Part shown: in pieces, positions 35,658 through 43,903 of the stretch
How positions within the stretch are numbered: the stretch's first letter is position 1
Layout of the letters: each line of letters opens with the position of its first letter
Origin: CAYNFP01 sp964396655
Lineage (GTDB): Bacteria > Bacillota_I > Bacilli_A > RF39 > UBA660
Length of the DNA: 64,000 nucleotides
NCBI GenBank assembly: GCA_964396655.1
Contig: CAYNFP010000003.1
Span: 62,001-126,000 of the forward strand
Direction of reading: 5' to 3'
Notes under the pieces: model-generated
The model's database searches: none
What the model saw: the letters and a program-made list of their open reading frames with translations, nothing else
What the model was told of the DNA's origin: nothing
Program-made: the position numbers and the translations under genes

Positions 35658-36162
35658 AATCTTCTATAAAAGTTTTACTTTTATGAGGTTCATCTTTTAA
35701 TAAATCATTATAATTTTGTTGTCTTAAAGCTTCATATATCATAATTGCGACCGTATTAGATAAATTTAATGCTCTAACTTTATCTGTCATAGGTATTCTA
35801 ATACATTTATCTATATATGGTTTTAATATTTCTTTTGGAATTCCAGTAGATTCTTTACCAAATATAAAATATATATTTTTATTGTTATCACTATAATCAA
35901 AACAATCTTGTGGTTTATGTCCATATCTAGTTAAAAAATAATACTCACCATTATTTTTACTAAAAAAGTCTTCTATATCTTCATAAACCTCATAATCACA
36001 ATTATCAATATAGTTTACTCCACTTCTTCTAATATATTTCTCATCAAGACTAAAACCTAATGGTTTAATTAAATGAAGTTTAGTATTGGTAGCAACACAT
36101 GTTCTCATAATATTTCCAGTATTTCCTGGTATTTCAGGTTCAAATAAAACTACGTTAATCAT
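35656..36162 (-). CDS. trmL: tRNA (cytidine/uridine-2'-O-)-methyltransferase TrmL
   Basis: SPOUT-family methyltransferase modifying the wobble position 34 of tRNA-Leu (168 aa). Starts with VVLFEPEIPGNTGNIMRTC; GKESTGIPKEIL and IRIPMTDKVRALNLSNTVAI form the trefoil-knot SAM site, as in TrmL/CspR. Full length. Stands alone between spoIVA and the DUF2207 gene, with a 199-nt upstream gap holding a 15-nt palindrome. Confidence 0.93.
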   Translation of the reverse strand: MINVVLFEPEIPGNTGNIMRTCVATNTKLHLIKPLGFSLDEKYIRRSGVNYIDNCDYEVYEDIEDFFSKNNGEYYFLTRYGHKPQDCFDYSDNNKNIYFIFGKESTGIPKEILKPYIDKCIRIPMTDKVRALNLSNTVAIMIYEALRQQNYNDLLKDEPHKSKTFIED

Positions 36163-36307
36163 ATTAATTTACCTCTAATCACTATTTTTTATTAATTAAA
36201 CTTTTATTTTCATTTAAGTATTGATAATTTATTTTATTATTTGAATAAAGTTATTACCTTTCCAAGTTCCACGGATATTACATATCTTGAGCTCTTAATT
36301 TTAAAGT

Positions 36308-36322
36308 GTGACAATTTGTCAC
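36308..36322. promoter_or_regulatory. 15-nt palindrome in the trmL-DUF2207 gap
   Basis: GTGACAA-T-TTGTCAC with perfect 7-nt arms. It could be an operator upstream of trmL, or a weak terminator of the DUF2207 gene (on the minus strand a TTTAAAATT stretch follows). The rest of the 199-nt gap has another small hairpin (GATAT/ATATC) but no gene. Confidence 0.4.
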
Positions 36323-36361
36323 GATTTTCTTTCTTTCTTTTATTAAGATAATATTTATTTT

Positions 36362-38317
36362 TTAAAATCCACCGCCAGAAGCTCCTCCGCCTCCACCAAA
36401 GCCACCACCTGATGAGAATCCTCCACCAAATCCGCCACCACTTGAACTATTATTAGCTTTATAAGTGTTTACTGAATTTGTTGCAGCTACAACAGAACTG
36501 TTAATACTATGAGTTATATCATTTGTTATATTAGTAAATATATAATAATCAAACATTGAATTTCTCATTGTATAATTTGGATTAATTTCTTCAAATTTAA
36601 CTTTCATAGTCTTTCTTAATTTATCTGCTACTCCAAATATAGTGGCATATACTAAATATCTTTCCCATAATTTAATTTCAGGTAATTCTTTTTCATTAAA
36701 TCTTCCAAAATCATTTAGAAAATTTTTAAATGCTTTCCATTTATTATAGTCTTCATTACCCTTTACTGTCCTTTTTTTAAATGATATTACATAGATTATA
36801 AATATTATTGATAATACTAATACTAATGCTCTTAATATTGGCCATACAATCATTAATTTACTATCTAAAATAAATATTCCTATTCCAATAATTCCATATA
36901 ATGAAAATATAAATTTTATTTTTTGATTATCAACATAAAACTCTTGTTTTTTAGAATCCCTTATTACATGATCTTTCCATCTTGTATATTCATCAAATAC
37001 AATATTTTTACCAGTAGAAGAAGTTAATTTTGCTGTACTTTTTATATTACTTAATAAAACCTCATTTTTTTCTCCTATTTTATTAAATAATAAATCCATA
37101 ATTACCATTTCTGATTCATTTAAATTTTCTTCGCTTTTTTTAATAAATTTATAATCTTTTTTATCTTTCTTTAACTCTATTTCTTCTATATCAATATTTT
37201 TCTTATATATCATATTTAATATACTACTACTAAAAGCTTCATTAGTTATATTTTTATGCATTAAATAATCAATGTCTTCTACATTATAGTCATCAATAAA
37301 TTCTCTATAATATTTGCCTTTAAATGTAGATTTATATTCTTTATCATATTTGAAATAAATATAAAAAATGAAAAATAATAACGCTATTACATAAGCAAAT
37401 TCTAATACATACATTCCATAATAGAAAATTGATTGCATTGTTCTATATTTGTTTGCTTCGCTTGCTCTTGATTCTTCTATTTTTTCAATAATAGGAATTG
37501 CATTCATCCCTGATTTTTTACTTTCATTTATATTTATTGAAAATAACTCTTTATCAAATATTATTCTTATGTCTACACCTGTTCCAACTTCATAATTTTG
37601 AACATCTGCAGCTACATATCTTTTTTCTGAATCTCTTTGAACACTAGCATTATATTGACCATGTGCCCATACCTTAAATAAATCTTCACTTGCCCAAGGA
37701 AGAGCAACAAATATTTTCATATCTTTAACAGAATCTTGATAATCTGGTGATATAAAAGTATAGTAAAATTCAGCACAATCTTTATGCTCAGCCAAGACAT
37801 TAGTCACTACATAATCTAAATAAAATACCGTTTTGCCATTAAGTGTTTCATTATACATTTTAATTGAATAATTATCATTATTATCAACATTCAAAGAATA
37901 TAATTTTTTATCTCCATTTTGTGGAGTATCCGACTCAGTAAAATAAGTTATTTTACTATCAATATCTTCATCAAATAATGTTTCTAATTTAGCATCATCA
38001 ATATCTTTTAATACTCCAACTTTTAAATTTTCTATACTTGTTGGATTATAAATTGAGCTTCCTTCTAAATCAGAATCTTTTCCAGTGAATGTTGGAACGT
38101 TCTCATTTTTCATTGCTATATTTAATAAGTACCCATTATATGTACCATCTACTTCAATAAATTCTTTTACCCTGAGTCCTCCTGCTATTTCAATTTCAGA
38201 ACTAATATAGTATTTTTCTACTGTATAGTTAACAGAATCACTTGATATAGCATTCAATTTTAAACAAGGTACAAACATTAAAATAGATAAAATTATATAT
38301 TTAATTATTTTTTTCAT
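36362..38317 (-). CDS. DUF2207 membrane protein
   Basis: 651-residue membrane protein of the DUF2207 family. N-terminal signal peptide (about 1-24), a long extracytoplasmic beta domain, TM helices near residues 305-325 and about 475-520, and a C-terminal Gly-rich, low-complexity tail (GGGFGGGFSSGGGFGGGGG). The family is widespread next to LemA genes, as here, 36 nt downstream of lemA; function is unknown, with envelope-stress roles proposed for related pairs. A hairpin between the two genes may reduce transcription of this gene relative to lemA. Confidence 0.88.
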   Translation of the reverse strand: MKKIIKYIILSILMFVPCLKLNAISSDSVNYTVEKYYISSEIEIAGGLRVKEFIEVDGTYNGYLLNIAMKNENVPTFTGKDSDLEGSSIYNPTSIENLKVGVLKDIDDAKLETLFDEDIDSKITYFTESDTPQNGDKKLYSLNVDNNDNYSIKMYNETLNGKTVFYLDYVVTNVLAEHKDCAEFYYTFISPDYQDSVKDMKIFVALPWASEDLFKVWAHGQYNASVQRDSEKRYVAADVQNYEVGTGVDIRIIFDKELFSININESKKSGMNAIPIIEKIEESRASEANKYRTMQSIFYYGMYVLEFAYVIALLFFIFYIYFKYDKEYKSTFKGKYYREFIDDYNVEDIDYLMHKNITNEAFSSSILNMIYKKNIDIEEIELKKDKKDYKFIKKSEENLNESEMVIMDLLFNKIGEKNEVLLSNIKSTAKLTSSTGKNIVFDEYTRWKDHVIRDSKKQEFYVDNQKIKFIFSLYGIIGIGIFILDSKLMIVWPILRALVLVLSIIFIIYVISFKKRTVKGNEDYNKWKAFKNFLNDFGRFNEKELPEIKLWERYLVYATIFGVADKLRKTMKVKFEEINPNYTMRNSMFDYYIFTNITNDITHSINSSVVAATNSVNTYKANNSSSGGGFGGGFSSGGGFGGGGGASGGGF

Positions 38318-38328
38318 ATTATCCTCTT

Positions 38329-38355
38329 TAAAAAAAGCTTACATTCTGTAAGCTT
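38329..38355 (-). terminator. Terminator-like hairpin between lemA and DUF2207
   Basis: Minus-strand AAGCTTACA/TGTAAGCTT stem with 3-nt loop and a T run, overlapping the lemA end; 12 nt before the downstream start region, so probably partial. Confidence 0.75.
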
Positions 38356-38908
38356 AAAATTCAACTTTCGGAGTTGTTTTTTCTTTTTCACTAGCTTCGA
38401 AGAATGCTTCTTTTGTAAATTTAAACATTGAAGCTATTACACTTGATGGGAACATTTCAATTTTATTATTTAAAGTTAATACTGTATCATTATAAAATTG
38501 TCTAGTCATAGCTATTTTATCCTCTGTTTCTTTTAATGTTGCTTGCATATCTTCAAAACTTTTATTAGCTTTTAACTCTGGATAAGCTTCACTTAATGCA
38601 AATAACTTTGACATTACATTAGATAAATCTCCATTTGCTTTCATTTTTCCTTCTGGGCTATTAGCAGAAACGAATTTATTTCTAGCTTCTACTACTTCTT
38701 TTAAAGTTTCATTTTCGTGTTTAGTATATCCTTTAATAGTTTCTACTAAGTTAGGTATCAAATCAAATCTTCTTTTTAATTGAACTTCTATTTGTGACCA
38801 TTGATCTTTAACTCTATTCCTCATCTGAACTAAAGAGTTATAAACTCCAATAGCGTATATTACTAAAAATACTACTAAACCTAAAATTATCCAACCTACA
38901 TATTCCAT
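38354..38908 (-). CDS. lemA: LemA family protein
   Basis: LemA-type coiled-coil protein, 184 aa. One N-terminal TM (about residues 5-24) then the hallmark YNSLVQMRNRVKDQWSQIEV, QLKRRFDLIPNLVETIKGY and FYNDTVLTLNNKIEMFPSSV. Anchored in the membrane with a helical bundle facing one side. First gene of a two-gene unit with the DUF2207 protein. GGAGGAAT precedes the ATG. Confidence 0.95.
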   Translation of the reverse strand: MEYVGWIILGLVVFLVIYAIGVYNSLVQMRNRVKDQWSQIEVQLKRRFDLIPNLVETIKGYTKHENETLKEVVEARNKFVSANSPEGKMKANGDLSNVMSKLFALSEAYPELKANKSFEDMQATLKETEDKIAMTRQFYNDTVLTLNNKIEMFPSSVIASMFKFTKEAFFEASEKEKTTPKVEF

Positions 38909-38987
38909 ATATTATTCCTCCTATAATTAATGATTAATTAAATTAATCTCCAATCATTTTTATATTACCTTTCTAATAAATATTATA

Positions 38988-41345
38988 CTACTTATCTCTT
39001 AAAATTGCATTATATTTTTTGCATATTGAATCAATGATATTTTTAAATATTAGAGTTCCCTCTTCTTCAGTTAATGTTTTAGTATCATCTTCAAATTTTA
39101 AATTAAATGCTAATGATTTTTTGTTATCCATTTTGTATTCATCAAATACTATACATTCTGTTATTCTCTTTTTATCTAATGAATATATATCTTTTACTAT
39201 ATCTGAAGAATTAACACTATTATCAACAATAAACGCTACATCTCTTTTTATAGCTGGGAATTTATTTGGTTCAGTATATTTAACTTTCCCAGATTTTTTA
39301 TTCATTAATTTTTCTAGATTTATTTCACAAACATATATATCTTTTTTTGTAATAATAGGATTTAATTTACCAAAAAATCCTACCTTCTCTCCATCAATAT
39401 TTAATGAGGCAGTAATACCAGGATGCATAAAATTATATGAATTATCACTTATATATTTTACTCTATTATCTAATCCTAAATAATGAATTAAATTTTCTAC
39501 AATACCTTTTAAAGTATAAAAATTATCTTTAATCTCAGTATTATTCCATGATGTAGATATTAATTTACCAGTTAATAATATTGATAATTTCATTTCCTCT
39601 TTAAATTCTTCTTTATCCTTATAATATATATTAGATATTTCATATATATTTATGTCATTTAATCCTCTTGAAAAATTATATTCATAAACTTCTAATAATG
39701 AAGGGATTAAAGATACTCTAATATGAGTTTTATCATTACTGATAGGTTTATCTATACGTATTATATTTTTATTTTCATAATTATATTTATTTACTTTATT
39801 TTGATCTGATAACGTATATGTTTTTACTTCATTTATTCCTAATCCTCTAAGTATTTTAGAAATATCTTTTCTATATTTAATTCTAGGTGCTTGACTTCCT
39901 TTTTTTAATTCTTGAGTAGGAGTAGAACCAACTATTTTGTAAAAGCCATAAATTCTTCCTACTTCTTCAATTAAATCTTCTTTAATAGAAACATCCATTC
40001 TTCTGTTTGGTATTGTTACTTCATAATTTCCAGTATATTTAAATTTTAATTTATCAAATGTACTTCTTACATCTTCATCAATAAGATTTAATCCTAATAC
40101 TGCATTTATTTTTTCTAAAGTCACATTTGCTTTTTTAGGAGTTTTATCAATTTTATCATATACAATTATATCTTTATATACTTTACCATTAGCATAAGTT
40201 TCTAACATATTTGCAGATCTTTCTAATGCTTCATATGTATATTCATAGTTAAGTCCTTTTTCAAATCTTAAAGATGCTTCACTTCTTAAATCTAATTTAA
40301 TAGAAGTATTTCTTATTAATAACGGATTAAATATAGCGCTTTCTATAATAATGTTTTTAGTGTTTTCATCAACTTCTGTAGAAAATCCTCCCATAACACC
40401 TGCGATACCTACTATTTCAGTTCCATTTGTTATAACTATATCTTTAGAAGTTAAATTTCTTTCTTTATTATCAAGAGTAACTACTTTTTCTCCGTCATTA
40501 GCCATTCTTACACCAATTACTTTTCCTAATTTATCAGCATCATAAAAATGAAGAGGCTGACCATACTCAAGCATAATATAATTTGATATATCAACAACAT
40601 TGTTTATTGGTCTCATACCAACTGCGGTAAGTCTTTCTTTTATAAAATCAGGACTTTCTTGAATAGTTACATCTTTTACTTTTTTTAAAGTAAACAATGT
40701 TGAGTTTTCTGTATCAACTTTTAAAGTTAATACATCTTTTATGCTATCATTTATTTCACTATGTGTTATATTTGGAGTTTTAACGTCTATTCCCAAAGCA
40801 GAAGCTGCTTCATAAGCAAATCCTAAATGAGATAAACAATCATTTCTGTTAGGATTTAAATCTAGTGTATAAACAATATCATTTGAACCATTTAAATATT
40901 TAAAAGGTGATTCTCCAATTAATGCATTCTCTGGTAATTCATGAATACCACCAGAATATTCATCTTCTAATCCTAATTCACTTAATGCACAAAGCATTCC
41001 AAAAGATTCAACACCTCTAATTTTGCTTAGTTTTATTTCAAAATCTCCTGGTAATACAGCACCAATCAAGGAAACTATAACTTTTAAGTTTTCTCTTACA
41101 TTAGGAGCTCCACATACTATTTGAAGTGTTTCTTTACCAATATTAACTTTGCATACATGTAAATGATCTGAATCAGGATGATTACTTACTTCTATAACTT
41201 CACCAACAACTAAGTTTGGAATATTCATTCCCCCACTTATTCCTTCAACATTAACACCAATATTAGTAATTTTATTAGCTAATTCTTTTAAATCGAGATT
41301 ATCAATATTTATATAATCCTTTAACCAATTAGTACTTATTTTCAT
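38988..41345 (-). CDS. pheT: Phenylalanyl-tRNA synthetase beta subunit
   Basis: PheT, 785 aa, partner of PheS in the alpha2-beta2 enzyme. N-terminal EMAP/OB tRNA-binding domain (VGEVIEVSNHPDSDHLHVCK, residues about 46-65), B3/B4 editing domain (GMRPINNVVDISNYIMLEYG), B5 DNA-binding-like domain, core and C-terminal ferredoxin-fold anticodon-binding domain (FPAIKRDVAFIVD). Full length. Starts at the last base of pheS (ATAATG-type overlap), so the two are coupled and share the T-box leader. Confidence 0.97.
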   Translation of the reverse strand: MKISTNWLKDYINIDNLDLKELANKITNIGVNVEGISGGMNIPNLVVGEVIEVSNHPDSDHLHVCKVNIGKETLQIVCGAPNVRENLKVIVSLIGAVLPGDFEIKLSKIRGVESFGMLCALSELGLEDEYSGGIHELPENALIGESPFKYLNGSNDIVYTLDLNPNRNDCLSHLGFAYEAASALGIDVKTPNITHSEINDSIKDVLTLKVDTENSTLFTLKKVKDVTIQESPDFIKERLTAVGMRPINNVVDISNYIMLEYGQPLHFYDADKLGKVIGVRMANDGEKVVTLDNKERNLTSKDIVITNGTEIVGIAGVMGGFSTEVDENTKNIIIESAIFNPLLIRNTSIKLDLRSEASLRFEKGLNYEYTYEALERSANMLETYANGKVYKDIIVYDKIDKTPKKANVTLEKINAVLGLNLIDEDVRSTFDKLKFKYTGNYEVTIPNRRMDVSIKEDLIEEVGRIYGFYKIVGSTPTQELKKGSQAPRIKYRKDISKILRGLGINEVKTYTLSDQNKVNKYNYENKNIIRIDKPISNDKTHIRVSLIPSLLEVYEYNFSRGLNDINIYEISNIYYKDKEEFKEEMKLSILLTGKLISTSWNNTEIKDNFYTLKGIVENLIHYLGLDNRVKYISDNSYNFMHPGITASLNIDGEKVGFFGKLNPIITKKDIYVCEINLEKLMNKKSGKVKYTEPNKFPAIKRDVAFIVDNSVNSSDIVKDIYSLDKKRITECIVFDEYKMDNKKSLAFNLKFEDDTKTLTEEEGTLIFKNIIDSICKKYNAILRDK

Positions 41346-42382
41346 TATTGTTCCTCCCTTACATCCATTCCTTTAACTCTTAAGTCATTAGTATAGAATG
41401 CTCTTATATCTTTTATTCCATATTTAACCATCGCTAATCTTTCAACACCAAAACCCAAAGCATATCCAGTATAAATTTCCGGATCATACCCACCATTTCT
41501 AAGAACATTTGGATGAACCATACCTGCTCCACCAACTGTAATCCAACCAGTTCCTTTGCATATTGGACAACCTTTTCCTTTGCAATTAAAACATCTTATA
41601 TCAAATTCAACACTAGGTTCAGTAAATGGATAATATGATGGTCTAAATCTACTTTCAGCACTTCCAAATAACTCTTTAGCAATCATTTCTGCTGCTGCCT
41701 TTAAACTAGATAAAGATAAAGTTGTACCCTTATCAATAACTAATCCTTCCATTTGAGTAAATTGATGAGAATGAGTTGCATCATCATTATCTCTTCTATA
41801 TGTTTTACCAGTTGTTATCATTCTAATTTGAGTTTTTTCTTTATTTTCTAACATTGCTCTTACTTGAACTGGACTTGTATGACTTCTAAGTAACATTTCT
41901 TCTGTTATATAAAACGTATCTTGTGCATCTCTAGCAGGATGTCCTTTAGGTAAATTAAGCATTTCAAAATTAAAATAATCACTTTCAACTTCAGGACCTT
42001 CAAGTATATCAAAACCCAAAGATATAAACACATCTTCTAATTTCTCAACAACTTGTTCTAGTAAATGAGATTTACCAGTATTAATGTTTACTCCGGGCAA
42101 AGTTACATCTATTTTTTCATTATTTAATTTTTCATTTATAATAGATGTTTCTATCATTTCTTTTGAATTATCTAAAAATAAGGTTATATCATTTTTAAAA
42201 TCATTAATAATCTTACCAAAATCTCTTTTTTCTTCATTAGATAAATCTTTCATTTTATCAAGATATTCTTTAACTACCCCGTTCTTACCAAGATATTTAA
42301 CTCTAACATCTTCAATTTCTTTTATTGTTTCTAATGTAGAATTTTTAATATCTTTATAAATTTTTTCTAATTCTTCTTTCAT
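41345..42382 (-). CDS. pheS: Phenylalanyl-tRNA synthetase alpha subunit
   Basis: PheS, 345 aa, class II catalytic subunit. N-terminal coiled-coil arm, then motif 2 (MITTGKTYRRDNDDATHSHQ), the Zn-like segment CFNCKGKGCPICKGTGW and motif 3 (GYALGFGVERLAM). Full length. GGAGG lies just upstream of the ATG. Controlled by a T-box leader reading tRNA-Phe. Operon pheST. Confidence 0.97.
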   Translation of the reverse strand: MKEELEKIYKDIKNSTLETIKEIEDVRVKYLGKNGVVKEYLDKMKDLSNEEKRDFGKIINDFKNDITLFLDNSKEMIETSIINEKLNNEKIDVTLPGVNINTGKSHLLEQVVEKLEDVFISLGFDILEGPEVESDYFNFEMLNLPKGHPARDAQDTFYITEEMLLRSHTSPVQVRAMLENKEKTQIRMITTGKTYRRDNDDATHSHQFTQMEGLVIDKGTTLSLSSLKAAAEMIAKELFGSAESRFRPSYYPFTEPSVEFDIRCFNCKGKGCPICKGTGWITVGGAGMVHPNVLRNGGYDPEIYTGYALGFGVERLAMVKYGIKDIRAFYTNDLRVKGMDVREEQ

Positions 42383-42394
42383 TTTTTCCTCCTA

Positions 42395-42597
42395 AAAAAT
42401 AAAAAACTCTATAATTTAAGGGCGAGTTACCGCGGTACCACCTTAATTCATAAAGTTATTATGCACTTTAATAAGTTAACGCCTTATATACGATTCTTTT
42501 TTATAAAGATGAATTCATAAATATAAGTTTATTAGTATCACACCATCACTAACTCTCTATAAAACTTAATTATTTATTACTTGTTCTTTAAAAGACT
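42395..42597 (-). promoter_or_regulatory. T-box leader of pheST (tRNA-Phe)
   Basis: Minus-strand T-box riboswitch. The AGAGAG start of stem I is near 42560, the specifier codon TTC (Phe) at 42513-42511 within ATGAATTCATC, and the antiterminator sequence AAGGTGGTACCGCGG at 42443-42429. The terminator stem AACTC/GAGTT with T run follows, just before the ribosome-binding site. Uncharged tRNA-Phe binding is expected to allow read-through. Confidence 0.93.
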
Positions 42598-42603
42598 ATA
42601 TAA

Positions 42604-42632
42604 ATTATATCAAATTTATTATTTATTGTAAA
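42604..42632 (-). promoter_or_regulatory. pheST promoter
   Basis: Minus strand TTTACA (42632-42627), 17 nt, TATAAT (42609-42604), placed directly upstream of the T-box. Confidence 0.85.
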
Positions 42633-42637
42633 TTATT

Positions 42638-43177
42638 TTATATAGTAGTTAATTCTTTTTCTTTTTCTTTATATTTTTCTTCTACTATTATATTATATTT
42701 ATCAATTAATTTTTGAATTATATCAAAAAATCTTTCTTCTTCATTTTCACTGAATTCTTGTTTCTTAACCCAGTTGTTACTATCTTGTCTTACATTTCTT
42801 AAAGCAATTCTAGCTTCTTCAGTCATATCTTTAACTTGTTTAACATAAGTTTTTCTTGTTTCTTCAGTTAAAGCTGGAATATTTAATATTAGTACTTCAC
42901 CATTATTAGTTGGTGCCATACCAAGTTCTGCTTCATATATAGCTTTTTCCATTTCTTTTAAAGCTGATTTATCAAATGGTTTAATAAATAATTGTCTTGC
43001 TTCTGGTATAGAAATTGTTGCAAGAGATTGTATTGGAGTTGGTACTCCGTAATAATTAACCATAATTCCATGCAAAATATTGGGATTAGCTCTACCTGCT
43101 CTTACAGTAGTAAACTTAGCCTCCAAATTTTCTATTACTTTATCCATCTTGATTCTTACTTCATTTTCATCAAACAT
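42638..43177 (-). CDS. frr: Ribosome recycling factor
   Basis: RRF, splitting post-termination ribosomes with EF-G; 179 aa, slightly shorter than the usual 185. Conserved blocks: FTTVRAGRANPNILHGIMVNY-type region, IQSLATISIPEARQLFIKPFDKS, and LTEETRKTYVKQVKDMTEEARIALRN. Not in the rpsB-tsf-pyrH-frr order of many bacteria. Stands alone between pheST and an unknown gene with its own promoter. Confidence 0.96.
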   Translation of the reverse strand: MFDENEVRIKMDKVIENLEAKFTTVRAGRANPNILHGIMVNYYGVPTPIQSLATISIPEARQLFIKPFDKSALKEMEKAIYEAELGMAPTNNGEVLILNIPALTEETRKTYVKQVKDMTEEARIALRNVRQDSNNWVKKQEFSENEEERFFDIIQKLIDKYNIIVEEKYKEKEKELTTI

Positions 43178-43202
43178 ATAACTCTCCTCTTTATATAATA
43201 TT

Positions 43203-43231
43203 ATTATACCAATAATATTATATTTTTTAAA
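43203..43231 (-). promoter_or_regulatory. frr promoter
   Basis: Minus strand TTTAAA (43231-43226), 17 nt, TATAAT (43208-43203), 26 nt before the ATG. The -35 is a weak match. Confidence 0.55.
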
Positions 43232-43243
43232 TAGATTATTTTA

Positions 43244-43271
43244 ACAAAAAAACTGAAAATTAATTTTCAGT
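43244..43271 (-). terminator. Terminator of the 178-aa unknown gene
   Basis: ACTGAAAATT/AATTTTCAGT perfect stem (43271-43252) followed by a T run on the minus strand. Confidence 0.9.
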
Positions 43272-43274
43272 TTT

Positions 43275-43811
43275 TCATCTTTCTAATATTAAAGTTTGAT
43301 CATAAGTATTTAAATTAATAAATTCTGTATAATTATATTCTAAATATTTTATTGCTTCAAAAGTTTCTTCTGCTTTAATTCCTTTGTATAACATTTTATA
43401 TTCCCACATAGGACTTCCATGCTGAGCAGCATCATAGTAAGAATATACACCTTTTTTCCCTGGGGTATCTGTTGAAGCACTTTTGCACATATCTCGTCTT
43501 CCACGACTTCTAAGATAAAATAATTCAATTACTTTATCTAACACATCTGAACCAGAAATATTAAATTCACCTGCTTTAGTATCAAAAACACATCTTACAT
43601 TTAAAGTAGCATTTTCTCCTACAAATCTTTTAATATAAGTACTTACTGTGTATAATGCTTTCTTAATTAATAAAGATTTTTCGTCTAATTGTTTTTCATT
43701 TGATACAAAAAAATCTTTATCCTTTATAACACACTCTTCAAATAACACATTAATAGCTTCTGAAATTGTTATTTCAATAGTTGTATAAACTTTTCCGTTT
43801 GCTTTTACCAT
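43275..43811 (-). CDS. Protein of unknown function
   Basis: 178-residue soluble protein; family not recognised. Distinctive parts are VYTTIEITISEAINVLFEEC, the Arg-rich LRSRGRRDMC and YSYYDAAQHGSPMWEYKML. A small two-domain fold is plausible. It has a clear promoter, GGGAGGG ribosome-binding site and terminator, so it is a real, independently expressed gene. Neighbours frr and ppdK do not suggest a role. Confidence 0.8.
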   Translation of the reverse strand: MVKANGKVYTTIEITISEAINVLFEECVIKDKDFFVSNEKQLDEKSLLIKKALYTVSTYIKRFVGENATLNVRCVFDTKAGEFNISGSDVLDKVIELFYLRSRGRRDMCKSASTDTPGKKGVYSYYDAAQHGSPMWEYKMLYKGIKAEETFEAIKYLEYNYTEFINLNTYDQTLILER

Positions 43812-43837
43812 TTAAAACCCTCCCTTTAATAATCATT

Positions 43838-43866
43838 ATTGTAAACTATTTTATATTTTAAATCAA
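43838..43866 (-). promoter_or_regulatory. Promoter of the 178-aa unknown gene
   Basis: Minus strand TTGATT (43866-43861), 17 nt, TACAAT (43843-43838). Confidence 0.7.
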
Positions 43867-43870
43867 GAAG

Positions 43871-43896
43871 AAATCATCAGTATAAACTGATGATTT
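43871..43896 (-). terminator. Terminator of ppdK
   Basis: AAATCATCAG/CTGATGATTT perfect stem with 6-nt loop, just after the ppdK stop; the downstream T tract is weak and mixed. Confidence 0.6.
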
Positions 43897-43903
43897 AATA
43901 TTA

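Noticed and set aside
36362..36460. Glycine-codon repeat at the DUF2207 C-terminus, considered as a CRISPR or tandem repeat
   Set aside because: It is simple Gly/Ser/Phe low-complexity coding sequence typical of this family, with no spacer structure.
39019..39483. Plus-strand ORF of about 154 residues over the pheT 3' end
   Set aside because: Complement of the conserved PheT C-terminal domain; no promoter or ribosome-binding site.
42395..42597. T-box considered as a tyrosine or leucine leader
   Set aside because: The specifier position reads TTC, and the downstream genes are pheST, so tRNA-Phe is the consistent reading.
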